A stretch of 64,000 nt of DNA from Burkholderia sp. BCC1644 (lineage in GTDB: Bacteria; Pseudomonadota; Gammaproteobacteria; Burkholderiales; Burkholderiaceae). The stretch spans positions 97,788-161,787 of the forward strand of contig NZ_CADFEI010000019.1 in the NCBI RefSeq assembly GCF_902833225.1, written 5' to 3'. The notes under the pieces were generated by a model. The model was not told where the DNA came from, ran no database searches, and saw nothing but the letters and a program-made list of their open reading frames with translations. Shown one piece after another: positions 16,967 to 26,685 of the stretch (positions are counted from its first letter, which is position 1; each line of letters opens with the position of its first letter). The translations under genes were made by a program, and so were the position numbers.

Positions 16967-18349
16967 CTACGCAGCCGGTGCGCGCCCGTCCACCGCACCG
17001 TTCGCGGCCGCCGGATCGAGCCCGGCCGTCGCACCCGCGGCGGAAAATCCGTCCGGCAATCCGACCACGCGCACTTCACGCTGCGGGAACGGAATCGAAA
17101 TCCCGTGCTCGCTGAACAGCCGCCAGATGTTGCGGTTCACGGTCGAACGCACGCCCGACGTGCCTTTCGCGGAATCCTCGATCCAGAAGCCGAGCTCCAG
17201 GTCGATCCCGTCCGCGCCGAAACTCACCAGATACGGCGTCGGCGCGGGCTCCGCCAGCACGCGCGGCACGCCCTTCGCCGCGTCGGCGAGCAGCGCGAGC
17301 GCGTGCTCGACGTCGCTCGTGTACGCGACCTGCACCGCGACCTTCGCATAGCCGCGCGTCAGGTACGACGACTGGTTCTGCACGACGTCGGTGATCAGCC
17401 TCTCGTTCGGGATCAGCGTCTCGTTGCCGTCGAGCCCGCGCACGACCGTATAGCGCGTGCGGATCTGCGTGACGACGCCCTGCAGCCCGCCGACGCTGAT
17501 CGCGTCGCCGAGCCGCAGCGAGCGGTCGAGCAGGATGATGAAGCCCGACACGTAGTTGCTCGCGATCTTCTGCAGCCCGAAACCGAGGCCGACGCCCACC
17601 GCACCGCCGAACACGCCGAGCACCGTCACGTCGATGCCGACCAGCGACAGCCCGATCAGGATCGCCGCGAACACGAGCAGCGCGCGGCCGACCCGCGACA
17701 GCACGACCTTCAGGTTCGCGTCGAGCGTGCTCGCGCGGGTGAGGCGATCCTCGAGCACCGAGCCGAGCCACATCGCGACCATCAGCGTCACGCACACCCA
17801 CAGCGCGCCCGAGATCACCGACAGCAGCGTGAGGTGCGCATTGGCGACGCGGAACTGCACGCTGTCGAGCCAGCCGAGCACGTCGCGCTGGATGCCGAGC
17901 ACGGTCAGCACCATCGCGGCCCACACGGCGGTCGACACGATCTTCTCGACGATCGACAGCCACGCATGCGTGTGGCCGTCGCGCGCGAACACGCGCCGCG
18001 CGAAGAAGAACAGCACGTAGATCAACCCGATGCCGAACAGCGGCACGAGCGCGAGCGACAGCAGCGACGTCGACATGAACGGGTCGAACGCGAGTTGCGC
18101 GGCGCCGACGAAGACGCTGCCGAACAACGGGAACAACGCGCGCTTCAGGCTTTGCGCCCCCGCACCGGGCGCACGGCCGGCGGCCCGGCGGCGCGCATCG
18201 ATACGGCCGTGCACGAAGCGCGCGGTCACCCATGCGAAACACAGCGCGCCGACGAGGATCGCCGCCTGCCAGATCATCACCGGCTGGTGGAAGTCACGAA
18301 TGACCGATGCCAGCCGGTGTGACAGCAGGCGGCTCTGCAGATTTTCCAT
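16967..18349 (-). CDS. MscS-family mechanosensitive ion channel
   Basis: A 460-residue inner-membrane protein. Several hydrophobic segments fill about residues 25-215, followed by the MscS pore helix and beta domain. Signature stretches are GVGLGFGLQKIASNYVSGF (about 256-274), where glycines and alanines line the pore helix, LGDAISVGGLQGVVTQI (about 286-302) and LIPNERLITDVVQN (about 317-330). It should open under membrane tension to release solutes during hypo-osmotic shock. The C-terminus ends in a Gly/Ala/Pro-rich tail. It starts 18 bases after the methyltransferase gene and is probably transcribed with it. The 221-base gap to the desaturase gene holds no gene I can see. Confidence 0.9.
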   Translation of the reverse strand: MENLQSRLLSHRLASVIRDFHQPVMIWQAAILVGALCFAWVTARFVHGRIDARRRAAGRAPGAGAQSLKRALFPLFGSVFVGAAQLAFDPFMSTSLLSLALVPLFGIGLIYVLFFFARRVFARDGHTHAWLSIVEKIVSTAVWAAMVLTVLGIQRDVLGWLDSVQFRVANAHLTLLSVISGALWVCVTLMVAMWLGSVLEDRLTRASTLDANLKVVLSRVGRALLVFAAILIGLSLVGIDVTVLGVFGGAVGVGLGFGLQKIASNYVSGFIILLDRSLRLGDAISVGGLQGVVTQIRTRYTVVRGLDGNETLIPNERLITDVVQNQSSYLTRGYAKVAVQVAYTSDVEHALALLADAAKGVPRVLAEPAPTPYLVSFGADGIDLELGFWIEDSAKGTSGVRSTVNRNIWRLFSEHGISIPFPQREVRVVGLPDGFSAAGATAGLDPAAANGAVDGRAPAA

Positions 18350-18367
18350 CGTCCGTCCGGGCAGCCG

Positions 18368-19633
18368 TTACTGCGCGGCGCGCCGTTCGAGCACCGCGGC
18401 GAAGAAGCCGTCGGTCGCATGACGATGCGGCCACAGCGACAGGTAGTCGCCCGTCTCGAGCTCGATGCGCTGCTCGGCCAGCACCTGCTGCGCCGGCACC
18501 AGCACGAACTCGGGATGATCGGCCAGGAACTGTTCGACGATCCGCTCGTTCTCGGCGTCGAGCACGCTGCAGGTCGCGTAGACGAGCCGGCCGCCCTTCT
18601 TCACGAGGCGCGCGGCGCTCGCGAGGATCGACGCCTGCTTCGGCGTCAGCTCGTCGATCGCCGTACGCGTCTGGCGCCACTTCAGGTCAGGATTGCGGCG
18701 CAGCGTGCCGAGGCCGCTGCACGGCGCGTCGACCAGCACGCGGTCGATCTTGCCGGCGAGCCGCTTGATCTTCGCATCGTGCTCGCTGTCGATCAGCACC
18801 GGGTTCACGTTCGACAGCCCGCTGCGCGCGAGGCGCGGCTTCAGCTTCGCGAGGCGCTTTTCCGACACGTCGAACGCATAGAGGCGCCCGGTCGAGCGCA
18901 TCATCGCGCCCAGCGCGAGCGTCTTGCCGCCCGCACCCGCACAGAAATCGACGATCATCTCGCCGCGGCGCGGCGCGACGAGCGAGCACAGCAACTGGCT
19001 GCCTTCGTCCTGCACCTCGATCTGGCCTTCCTCGAACAGCTTCAGGCGCGTCAGCGCCGGCTTGCCGACGACGCGCACGCCGAACGGCGCGAACGGCATC
19101 GCGCCCGCATCGATGCCGTTCGCACGCAACGCGTCGATCACCTGGTCGCGGGTCGCCTTCTGCGCGTTGGCGCGCAGGTCGAGCGGCGCCGGGTAGTTCA
19201 GCGCGGCGGCGAGCTGCGCGAGTTCCTCGGCGTCGAATCGGGTCGACAGCGCCTGGTGGATCCAGTCGGGCAGGTTCGTGCGCACGCGCACCGGCAGGCT
19301 CGCCGGATCGATCTTCGACACGTGCTCGAGCCACGCGGACTCGGTGTCGGACAAAAACGGCCGCAGCGCATTGCGGCCGGCCGTCTGCATCAGGCCGAGC
19401 AGCGTGAGACGCCGCGCGGGCGTGCCCGTGCCGCTCTCGGCCAGGTGCGAAAACTCCATCTTGCGGCGCAGCACCGCGAACACAGCCTCGGCAATCACGC
19501 CGCGCTCGGCATGCCCGAGCTTCGGGTGCGCGCGGAAGAACCGGCTCGTCGTCGCGTCGGCGGGGCCGGCGAACTTCAGCACCTCGGCCAGCAAGGTCTC
19601 GGTCTGGCCAATCAGGAATCCGTGCAGCTTCAT
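18368..19633 (-). CDS. RsmB/NOP-family RNA (cytosine-C5) methyltransferase
   Basis: A 421-residue SAM-dependent RNA m5C methyltransferase. SAM-binding motif I is IVDFCAGAGGKTLALGA (about residues 231-247), motif IV is VDAPCSGLGTLRRNPDLKW (about 298-316) with the product-release cysteine, and motif VI is YATCSVLDAEN (about 352-362) with the catalytic cysteine. The N-terminus resembles the RNA-binding part of RsmB but lacks a clear NusB domain, so it may be a paralogue of RsmB with a different rRNA or tRNA target. It overlaps the purN stop by four bases. Confidence 0.87.
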   Translation of the reverse strand: MKLHGFLIGQTETLLAEVLKFAGPADATTSRFFRAHPKLGHAERGVIAEAVFAVLRRKMEFSHLAESGTGTPARRLTLLGLMQTAGRNALRPFLSDTESAWLEHVSKIDPASLPVRVRTNLPDWIHQALSTRFDAEELAQLAAALNYPAPLDLRANAQKATRDQVIDALRANGIDAGAMPFAPFGVRVVGKPALTRLKLFEEGQIEVQDEGSQLLCSLVAPRRGEMIVDFCAGAGGKTLALGAMMRSTGRLYAFDVSEKRLAKLKPRLARSGLSNVNPVLIDSEHDAKIKRLAGKIDRVLVDAPCSGLGTLRRNPDLKWRQTRTAIDELTPKQASILASAARLVKKGGRLVYATCSVLDAENERIVEQFLADHPEFVLVPAQQVLAEQRIELETGDYLSLWPHRHATDGFFAAVLERRAAQ

Positions 19634-20292
19634 ACGCCCTCACTCGTTTCGGTATGCGGTTGATCCGCGAAAATCCAGCGCGCCTCTTCCGGCGCGACCA
19701 CTGCACGGCCGTTCTCGAGGCGCAGGCGCCCCTCGACGAACCAGCGCACCGCGCGCGGATACAGCACATGCTCGACGGTCAGCACGCGCTGCGCGAGCGC
19801 GGCCGCGTCGTCGCCCGCGCGCACGGGCACCGCGCCCTGCGCGACGATCGCGCCGCTGTCGAGCTCGGGAATGACGAAATGCACGCTCGCGCCATGCAGC
19901 GCGACGCCCGCGTCGAGCGCCTGCTGATGCGTATGGATGCCCTTGAAGCTCGGCAACAGCGACGGATGGACGTTCAGCAGCCGGCCTTCGTATCGTCTGA
20001 CGAATGCGGGCGTGAGGATGCGCATGAAGCCGGCGAGGATGACGAGATCGGGGGCGAAACGGTCGATCTCGGCGGCGAGCGCCGCGTCGAAGCTGTCGCG
20101 GCCGTCGAACGAGCGATGGTCGACCACCGCCGTCGCCACCCCGTGCGACGCGGCAAAAGCCAGCCCGGCCGCATCGGGCCGGTTGGCGATCACGGCTGCA
20201 ATCTCGGCCGGCCAGCGTTCCTGCGCGCACGCGCGAACGATGGCCTCCATGTTGCTGCCGCGACCGGAAATCAGGATCACGAGTTTTTTCAT
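19630..20292 (-). CDS. purN: Phosphoribosylglycinamide formyltransferase
   Basis: A 220-residue GAR transformylase of purine synthesis, using 10-formyl-tetrahydrofolate to formylate GAR. ISGRGSNMEAI (about residues 7-17) binds the GAR phosphate. LLNVHPSLLPSFKG (about 104-117) carries the catalytic Asn and His, and the catalytic Asp lies in IPELDSGAIVAQG (about 141-153). It heads a minus-strand unit with the RNA methyltransferase and the MscS channel and is divergent from ribF across a 122-base gap. Confidence 0.95.
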   Translation of the reverse strand: MKKLVILISGRGSNMEAIVRACAQERWPAEIAAVIANRPDAAGLAFAASHGVATAVVDHRSFDGRDSFDAALAAEIDRFAPDLVILAGFMRILTPAFVRRYEGRLLNVHPSLLPSFKGIHTHQQALDAGVALHGASVHFVIPELDSGAIVAQGAVPVRAGDDAAALAQRVLTVEHVLYPRAVRWFVEGRLRLENGRAVVAPEEARWIFADQPHTETSEGV

Positions 20293-20356
20293 CCGCGAAT
20301 TTTACCATTCGCCCCCGCGTTTCCCGCCTTCTCGGCCGCCGACCCGTCCGAACGTT

Positions 20357-20362
20357 TATAAT
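20357..20362 (+). promoter_or_regulatory. Possible -10 box for ribF
   Basis: A perfect TATAAT in the purN-ribF divergent gap, 53 bases before the ribF GTG. No good -35 hexamer stands at the usual spacing, so the call is tentative. Confidence 0.4.
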
Positions 20363-20414
20363 CTTCTGCTTTGCGGCATCCCACCGCCCATTCCCCGACG
20401 CTGCATCCGCTATC

Positions 20415-21407
20415 GTGAAAGTCTTCCGCGGCCTGCCCAACGCCGAGAGCCGCGCCCCGTGCGCGCTGACGATCGGCAACTTCGACGGTGTCCATCGCGG
20501 CCACCAGGCCCTGCTCGCGCGCGTGCGCGCGGCAGCGGACGCGCGCGGCCTGCCCGTGTGCGTGATGACGTTCGAGCCGCACCCGCGCGAATTCTTCAAC
20601 CCGGCCGGCGCGCCGCCACGCATCGCGATGCTGCGCGACAAGCTCGAGGCGCTGCGCGATCACGGTGTCGACCGCGTCGTCGTCGAGCACTTCAACCATA
20701 CGTTCGCGAGCCAGTCGCCGCAGGCGTTCGTCGAGCGCACGCTGGTGAACGGGCTGCACACGCGCTGGATGATGGTCGGCGACGATTTCTGCTACGGCGC
20801 GAAGCGCGCGGGCACCTTCGACACGCTGAAGGCGGCCGGCGAGCAGTACGGCTTCGAAGTCGAGCAGATGGGCACGGTGGCCGGCAGCGACGGCACGCGC
20901 ATCTCCAGCTCGGGCGTGCGCGCCGCGCTTGCGGCCGGCGATCTCGATGCGGCCGCGCAGGCGCTCGGCCACGGCTATGCGATCAGCGGCCACGTCGCGC
21001 ACGGGCTGAAGCTCGGCCGCGACCTCGGTTTCCCGACGCTGAACCTGCCGATTGCGCACAAACGACCGGCGCTCGCGGGCATCTTCGTCGTTCAAGTGCA
21101 CGGCCTCGGCCCCGAGCCGCTGCCGGGCGTCGCGAGCCTCGGCCTGCGCCCGACCGTCGACGATTCGGGCCGCGTGCTGCTCGAAGTCCACCTGCTCGAC
21201 TGGCACGGCGACGCGTACGGCAAGCTCATCCGCGTCGAATTCCTGAAGAAGCTGCGCGACGAGGCGAAATTCGACGATCTCGAGGCGCTGTCGCGCGCGA
21301 TCGCACTGGACGTCGCGAATGCGCGCGCGTACTTCATCGAGCGCGACCGTGCGCCGGGCAGCCGCGCCACGGGCTTCTCGACGTCGGCCACCGACCGAAT
21401 TAGCTGA
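20415..21407 (+). CDS. ribF: Bifunctional riboflavin kinase / FMN adenylyltransferase
   Basis: A 330-residue enzyme making FMN from riboflavin and then FAD. The N-terminal adenylyltransferase carries TIGNFDGVHRGHQALL (about residues 19-34), a nucleotidyltransferase HxGH-type motif, and ISSSGVRAALAAGDL (about 164-178). The C-terminal kinase domain has GRDLGFPTLNL (about 204-214) and GVASLGLRPTVDD (about 238-250). The start is GTG. It precedes ileS by about 100 bases on the same strand, the ribF-ileS-lspA order common in proteobacteria. Confidence 0.95.
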   Translation: MKVFRGLPNAESRAPCALTIGNFDGVHRGHQALLARVRAAADARGLPVCVMTFEPHPREFFNPAGAPPRIAMLRDKLEALRDHGVDRVVVEHFNHTFASQSPQAFVERTLVNGLHTRWMMVGDDFCYGAKRAGTFDTLKAAGEQYGFEVEQMGTVAGSDGTRISSSGVRAALAAGDLDAAAQALGHGYAISGHVAHGLKLGRDLGFPTLNLPIAHKRPALAGIFVVQVHGLGPEPLPGVASLGLRPTVDDSGRVLLEVHLLDWHGDAYGKLIRVEFLKKLRDEAKFDDLEALSRAIALDVANARAYFIERDRAPGSRATGFSTSATDRIS

Positions 21408-21509
21408 TCCGGACGGCGGCGCCTGGCGCCGCACCCTCGCGCCGCCCACTCGCGCGCATCCCCGATTCACGACGCCCGAGCGTCTCCCGATTTAGATAGC
21501 GATCCCATC

Positions 21510-24347
21510 ATGAGCAACAAGAAAGCCGATTCGAAACCGCAGGCCAAGTATCCGGTCAACCTGCTCGACACGCCGTTCCCGATGCGCGGCGACCTGCCCA
21601 AGCGCGAGCCGCAGTGGGTCAAGGAATGGGAAGAGCGTGGCCTCTACGAGAAGATCCGCGCGGCCAGCAAGGGCCGGCCGAAGTTCATCCTGCACGACGG
21701 CCCGCCGTATGCGAACGGCGACATCCACCTCGGCCACGCGGTCAACAAGATCCTGAAGGACATCGTCGTCAAATCGCGCAACATGGCCGGCTTCGACGCG
21801 CCGTACGTGCCGGGCTGGGATTGCCACGGGATGCCGATCGAAATCCAGATCGAGAAGCAATTCGGCAAGTCGCTGCCGGCGGCCGAAGTGATGAGCAAGG
21901 CGCGTGCGTACGCGACCGAGCAGATCGAGAAGCAGAAAGTCGGCTTCAAGCGCCTCGGCGTGCTCGGCGACTGGGCCAACCCGTACAAGACGATGAACTT
22001 CGTCAACGAGGCGGAAGAGCTCCGCGCGCTCGGCAAGATCATCGAGAAGGGCTACGTGTACCGCGGGCTGAAGCCGGTGAACTGGTGCTTCGACTGCGGC
22101 TCGGCGCTCGCCGAGGCGGAAGTCGAATACAAGGACCGCACCGATCCGACGATCGACGTGATGTTCGCGTTCGCGGAACCGGAAAAGACGGCGCAGGCGT
22201 TCGGCCTGGCGGCGCTGCCGCGCGCCGAAGGCGGCATCGTGATCTGGACCACGACGCCGTGGACGATCCCGGCGAACCAGGCGCTGAACCTCCATCCGGA
22301 AATCGTCTACGCGCTGGTCGATACCGAGCGCGGGCTGCTGATCATCGCGGAAGAACGCGTCGAAGCCTGCATGACCGACTTCAAGCTGACGGGCCGCGTC
22401 GTCGCGACCGCGCCGGGCGTGAAGCTCGCCAACCTGCGCTTCCACCACCCGCTCGCATCGGCCCACCCCGGCTACAAGCGTACGGCGCCCGTTTATCTCG
22501 GCGACTACGTGACGACCGACACCGGTACAGGCGTCGTGCACTCGTCGCCCGCCTACGGTATCGAAGACTTCATGTCGTGCAAGGCGCACGGGATGACCGA
22601 TTCGGACTTCATCAACCCGGTGATGGGCGACGGCCGTTATATCGAATCGCTGCCGCTGTTCGGCGGCCTGTCGATCTGGGATGCGAATCCGAAGATCGTC
22701 GAGGCGCTGAACGCGGCCGGCTCGCTGCTGCGCAGCGAGAAGTACACGCACAGCTACATGCACTGCTGGCGCCACAAGACGCCGATCATCTACCGCGCGA
22801 CGTCGCAGTGGTTCGCCGGCATGGACGTGACGCCGCGCGACGGCGGCAAGACGCTGCGCGAAACGGCGCTCGAAGGCGTCGACGCAACCGCGTTCTACCC
22901 GTCGTGGGGCAAGCAGCGCCTGTTCAGCATGATCGCGAACCGTCCCGACTGGACGCTGTCGCGCCAGCGCCAGTGGGGCGTGCCGATGGCGTTCTTCGTG
23001 CACAAGGAAACCGGCGAACTGCACCCGCGCACGCTGGAGCTGCTCGAGGAAGTCGCGAAGCGCGTCGAGCAGTCGGGCATCGAGGCATGGCAGTCGCTCG
23101 ACCCGCGCGAGCTGATCGGCGACGACGCGAACCTGTACGAGAAGAACCGCGACACGCTCGACGTGTGGTTCGACTCGGGCACGACGCACTGGCACGTGCT
23201 GCGCGGCTCGCACAAGGATCAGCTGCAGTTCCCGGCCGACCTGTACCTCGAAGGCTCGGACCAGCATCGCGGCTGGTTCCACTCGTCGCTGCTGACCGCG
23301 TCGATGATCGACGGCCGCGCGCCGTACAAGGGCCTGCTCACGCACGGCTTCACGGTCGACGGCGAAGGCCGCAAGATGAGCAAGTCGCTCGGCAACGGCA
23401 TCGACCCGCATGAAGTCGCGAACCGCCTCGGCGCGGAAATCATCCGCCTGTGGATCGCATCGACCGACTACTCGGGCGAACTCGCGATCTCCGAGGAAAT
23501 CCTGAAGCGCGTGACCGAAGGCTATCGCCGCATCCGCAACACGCTGCGCTTCCTGCTCGCGAACCTGTCGGACTTCGACTTCGCGCAGCACGCGGTGCCG
23601 GTCGAGGAATGGCTCGAGATCGACCGTTATGCGGTCGCGTTCTCGCAGCAGTTGCAGACGGAACTGCTCGGCCACTACGAGCGGTACGAATTCCACCCGG
23701 TCGTCGCGAAGCTGCAGACGTACTGCTCGGAAGATCTCGGCGGCTTCTATCTCGACGTGCTGAAGGACCGCCTGTACACGAGCGCGGCCGATTCGCGCGC
23801 ACGCCGTTCCGCGCAGACCGCGCTGTACCACCTGACGCACGGCCTGCTGCGCGTGCTCGCGCCGTTCCTGTCGTTCACGGCCGAAGAAGCGTGGAAGGTG
23901 TTCCAGCCGGCCAGCGACACGATCTTCACGGAAACCTACTATGCGTATCCGGAAGTCGCCGGCTCGGCCGCGCTGATCGAGAAGTGGGCGCTGCTGCGCG
24001 ATGTGCGCGGCAACGTGACGAAGGCGCTCGAGGAAGCGCGCACCGCGAACCGCATCGGTTCGTCGCTGCAGGCCGAAGTCAGCGTGCATGCGAGCGGCGC
24101 GCGTTACAACGCGCTCACGAGCCTCGGCGAGGATCTCAAGTTCGTGCTGATCACGTCGGCCGCGACGGTCGTCAAGGTCGACGACGAAGCGCAGGAAAGC
24201 GTCGACGTGGCCGCATCGAAGTACCAGAAATGCGAACGCTGCTGGCACTACCGCGAAGATGTCGGCGCGCACGCCGATCATCCGACGCTGTGCGGCCGCT
24301 GCTTCTCCAACCTGTTCGAAAACGGCGAAATCCGGAGCGCTGCTTAA
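21510..24347 (+). CDS. ileS: Isoleucyl-tRNA synthetase
   Basis: A 945-residue class I aminoacyl-tRNA synthetase charging tRNA-Ile, full bacterial length. The HIGH motif appears as GDIHLGHAVNK (about residues 70-80) and KMSKS in GRKMSKSLGNGID (about 625-637). The editing (CP1) domain spans about 200-400 with TTTPWTIPANQAL. The C-terminal zinc finger shows CERCWHYREDVG and CGRCFSNLF (about 907-935), the type I IleRS arrangement that is usually mupirocin-sensitive. lspA starts two bases after its stop, so the pair is co-translated. Confidence 0.97.
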   Translation: MSNKKADSKPQAKYPVNLLDTPFPMRGDLPKREPQWVKEWEERGLYEKIRAASKGRPKFILHDGPPYANGDIHLGHAVNKILKDIVVKSRNMAGFDAPYVPGWDCHGMPIEIQIEKQFGKSLPAAEVMSKARAYATEQIEKQKVGFKRLGVLGDWANPYKTMNFVNEAEELRALGKIIEKGYVYRGLKPVNWCFDCGSALAEAEVEYKDRTDPTIDVMFAFAEPEKTAQAFGLAALPRAEGGIVIWTTTPWTIPANQALNLHPEIVYALVDTERGLLIIAEERVEACMTDFKLTGRVVATAPGVKLANLRFHHPLASAHPGYKRTAPVYLGDYVTTDTGTGVVHSSPAYGIEDFMSCKAHGMTDSDFINPVMGDGRYIESLPLFGGLSIWDANPKIVEALNAAGSLLRSEKYTHSYMHCWRHKTPIIYRATSQWFAGMDVTPRDGGKTLRETALEGVDATAFYPSWGKQRLFSMIANRPDWTLSRQRQWGVPMAFFVHKETGELHPRTLELLEEVAKRVEQSGIEAWQSLDPRELIGDDANLYEKNRDTLDVWFDSGTTHWHVLRGSHKDQLQFPADLYLEGSDQHRGWFHSSLLTASMIDGRAPYKGLLTHGFTVDGEGRKMSKSLGNGIDPHEVANRLGAEIIRLWIASTDYSGELAISEEILKRVTEGYRRIRNTLRFLLANLSDFDFAQHAVPVEEWLEIDRYAVAFSQQLQTELLGHYERYEFHPVVAKLQTYCSEDLGGFYLDVLKDRLYTSAADSRARRSAQTALYHLTHGLLRVLAPFLSFTAEEAWKVFQPASDTIFTETYYAYPEVAGSAALIEKWALLRDVRGNVTKALEEARTANRIGSSLQAEVSVHASGARYNALTSLGEDLKFVLITSAATVVKVDDEAQESVDVAASKYQKCERCWHYREDVGAHADHPTLCGRCFSNLFENGEIRSAA

Positions 24348-24349
24348 CT

Positions 24350-24850
24350 ATGGCGAAGACCCTGTCGAAACCGGCCAGCGGCGCGCTTGCGCCCTGGCTC
24401 GGCATTTCGCTGATCGTGATCCTGTTCGACCAGCTGTCGAAGATCGCGATCCTGAAGACGTTCGCGTACGGCGCGCAGCATGAGCTGACGTCGTTCTTCA
24501 ATCTCGTGCTGGTGTACAACCGCGGCGCGGCGTTCGGCTTCCTGTCGACCGCCGGCGGCTGGCAGCGCTGGGCGTTCACCGCGCTCGGCATCGCCGCGAC
24601 GCTCGTGATCTGCTTCCTGCTGAAGCGCCACGGCCAGCAGCGGCTGTTCAGCCTGTCGCTCGCGATGATCCTCGGCGGCGCGCTCGGCAACGTGATCGAC
24701 CGGCTCGTCTACGGTCACGTGATCGACTTCCTCGATTTCCACCTCGGCGCCTGGCACTTCCCGGCGTTCAACCTCGCCGATTCCGCGATCACGGTCGGCG
24801 CGGTGCTGCTGATCTACGACGAACTGCGTCGCGTGCGCGGCTCGCGCTAA
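24350..24850 (+). CDS. lspA: Lipoprotein signal peptidase (signal peptidase II)
   Basis: A 166-residue inner-membrane aspartic peptidase that removes signal peptides from diacylglyceryl prolipoproteins. Four hydrophobic segments are visible. Conserved blocks are FDQLSKI (about residues 25-31), NRGAAFGFLS (about 60-69), GNVIDRLVYGHVIDFLD (about 113-129) with one catalytic Asp, and FNLADSAITVG (about 138-148) with the other. The ATG is two bases beyond the ileS stop and a GGAG lies inside the end of ileS. Confidence 0.95.
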   Translation: MAKTLSKPASGALAPWLGISLIVILFDQLSKIAILKTFAYGAQHELTSFFNLVLVYNRGAAFGFLSTAGGWQRWAFTALGIAATLVICFLLKRHGQQRLFSLSLAMILGGALGNVIDRLVYGHVIDFLDFHLGAWHFPAFNLADSAITVGAVLLIYDELRRVRGSR

Positions 24851-24917
24851 GCGCGCATACTCGGCGTCGACGGCCGGCTTCGCGCCGGCCGTTCCGTTTG
24901 ACCCTTGGAGGCCTGAG

Positions 24918-26129
24918 TTGGCACACGCAGAACTCGCAGGAAAACACCTCGTTCTCGGCCTGACGGGCGGCATCGCCTGCTACAAGATCGCCGAGCTGAC
25001 GCGGCTGCTCGTGAAGGCCGGCGCGACCGTGCAGGTCGCGATGACCGAAGCGGCCACCCAGTTCATCACGCCCGTCACGATGCAGGCGCTGTCGGGCCGG
25101 CCCGTCTATACGAGCCAGTGGGACGCGCGCATCGACAACAACATGGCGCACATCGACCTGTCGCGCGAAGCCGACGCGATCGTGATCGCGCCCGCGTCGA
25201 CGGACTTCCTCGCGAAGCTCGCGCACGGGTTCGCGGACGATCTGCTGTCGACGCTGTGCGTCGCACGCGACTGTCCGCTGCTCGTCGTCCCCGCAATGAA
25301 CCGCCAGATGTGGCAGAACCCGGCCACGCAGCGCAACGCCGCGCAACTGCGCGCGGACGGCGTGTCGGTGCTCGGCCCGGATTCGGGCGCGCAGGCATGC
25401 GGCGAAGTCGGCGACGGCCGCATGCTCGAACCCGAAGCGATCTATGAAGCGATCGTCGCGCACTTCGCGCCGAAGGTGCTCGCGCACCGGCGCGTGCTGA
25501 TCACGGCCGGGCCGACGTTCGAACCGCTCGACCCCGTGCGCGGCCTCACGAACCGCTCGAGCGGCAAGATGGGCTTCGCGCTCGCGCGCGCCGCGCAACA
25601 GGCCGGCGCCGACGTGCATCTCGTCGCGGGGCCGGTCGCGCTCGATACGCCGTGGGGGGTTTATCGCCAGGACGTGCAGACCGCGCAGCAGATGTACGAC
25701 GCGGTGATGCATGCGGTCGCCGATGCCGACATCTTCATCGCAGTGGCCGCGGTGGCAGACTGGCGCGTCGATCAGCCGGCCGAGCACAAGATGAAGAAGA
25801 CGGCCGACCGCAAGATGCCGACGCTCGCGTTCGTCGAGAACCCGGACATCCTCGCGTCGGTCGCGGCGCTGCCCGATCCGCCGTTCTGCGTCGGCTTCGC
25901 GGCCGAGAGCGGCGACCTCGACGTGCACGGCGACGAGAAGCGCAAGCGCAAGAACGTGCCGCTGCTGATCGGCAACCTCGGCCCGCTGACGTTCGGCCGC
26001 GACGACAACGAAGTCGTGCTGTTCGAAGCGGCCGGCCTCACGCGCCTGCCGCGCGCACCGAAGGACGAACTCGCGCATGCGCTCGTCGCGGAAATCGCGA
26101 AGCGCCTGCCCGACAACCGCCTGATCTGA
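24918..26129 (+). CDS. coaBC: Bifunctional PPC decarboxylase / PPC synthetase
   Basis: A 403-residue coenzyme A biosynthesis enzyme. The N-terminal flavoprotein CoaC decarboxylates 4'-phosphopantothenoylcysteine; it shows GGIACYKIAELTRLL, APASTDFLAKLAHG and the PAMNRQMW motif (about residues 127-134) with the conserved Asn. The C-terminal CoaB makes phosphopantothenoylcysteine; it shows ITAGPTFEPLDPVRGLTNRS (about 195-214), AAVADWRVDQPAEHKMKK and a late nucleotide-binding region. The start is TTG with GGAGG upstream. It follows lspA by 67 bases and precedes dut, a coaBC-dut order found widely. Confidence 0.95.
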   Translation: MAHAELAGKHLVLGLTGGIACYKIAELTRLLVKAGATVQVAMTEAATQFITPVTMQALSGRPVYTSQWDARIDNNMAHIDLSREADAIVIAPASTDFLAKLAHGFADDLLSTLCVARDCPLLVVPAMNRQMWQNPATQRNAAQLRADGVSVLGPDSGAQACGEVGDGRMLEPEAIYEAIVAHFAPKVLAHRRVLITAGPTFEPLDPVRGLTNRSSGKMGFALARAAQQAGADVHLVAGPVALDTPWGVYRQDVQTAQQMYDAVMHAVADADIFIAVAAVADWRVDQPAEHKMKKTADRKMPTLAFVENPDILASVAALPDPPFCVGFAAESGDLDVHGDEKRKRKNVPLLIGNLGPLTFGRDDNEVVLFEAAGLTRLPRAPKDELAHALVAEIAKRLPDNRLI

Positions 26130-26184
26130 TCACCTGCGCGGCGGCGCTTGCCGCCGCGCCCTTCCCGACCGATTCCACGACCGC

Positions 26185-26631
26185 ATGAAACTCGACCTGA
26201 AGATTCTCGACGCGCGCATGCGCGACTACCTGCCCGCCTACGCAACCACCGGCAGCGCGGGCCTCGACCTGCGCGCGTGCCTCGACGCGCCGGTCACGCT
26301 GCAGCCGGGCGAAACGACGCTCGTGCCGACGGGCCTCGCGATCCACCTCGCCGATCCCGGCTATGCGGCGCTGATCCTGCCGCGCTCGGGCCTCGGCCAC
26401 AAGCACGGGATCGTGCTCGGCAATCTCGTCGGCCTGATCGACTCCGACTACCAGGGCCAGCTGATGGTCTCGACGTGGAACCGCGGCCAGACCGAGTTCG
26501 TGCTGAACCCGTTCGAACGGCTCGCGCAGCTCGTGATCGTGCCGGTCGTGCAGGCGCAGTTCAACATCGTCGACGATTTCGCCGAGAGCGATCGCGGCGA
26601 AGGCGGCTTCGGCAGCACCGGCCGCCACTGA
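26185..26631 (+). CDS. dut: dUTP diphosphatase
   Basis: A 148-residue trimeric dUTPase hydrolysing dUTP to dUMP and PPi, keeping uracil out of DNA and feeding dTMP synthesis. The five motifs are visible: GSAGLDLRAC (about residues 24-33), LPRSGLGHKHG (about 68-78), NLVGLIDSDYQGQL (about 82-95), ERLAQLVIVPV (about 112-122) and GFGSTGRH at the end. The ribosome site is weak. It ends 15 bases before a strong terminator and is the last gene of the unit. Confidence 0.96.
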   Translation: MKLDLKILDARMRDYLPAYATTGSAGLDLRACLDAPVTLQPGETTLVPTGLAIHLADPGYAALILPRSGLGHKHGIVLGNLVGLIDSDYQGQLMVSTWNRGQTEFVLNPFERLAQLVIVPVVQAQFNIVDDFAESDRGEGGFGSTGRH

Positions 26632-26645
26632 GCGGCACTGCACGA

Positions 26646-26676
26646 AAAAGGGGCCTCGCGGCCCCTTTTCTTTTTC
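26646..26676 (+). terminator. Terminator of coaBC-dut
   Basis: A perfect 10-bp stem AAAAGGGGCC with its complement around a TCGC loop, followed by a T-rich tail. The A run on the left may also serve the convergent gene. Confidence 0.9.
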
Positions 26677-26685
26677 CGTCGGATG

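Noticed and set aside
21492..24281. 929-aa ORF opposite ileS
   Set aside because: Antisense shadow of a full-length, motif-complete isoleucyl-tRNA synthetase.
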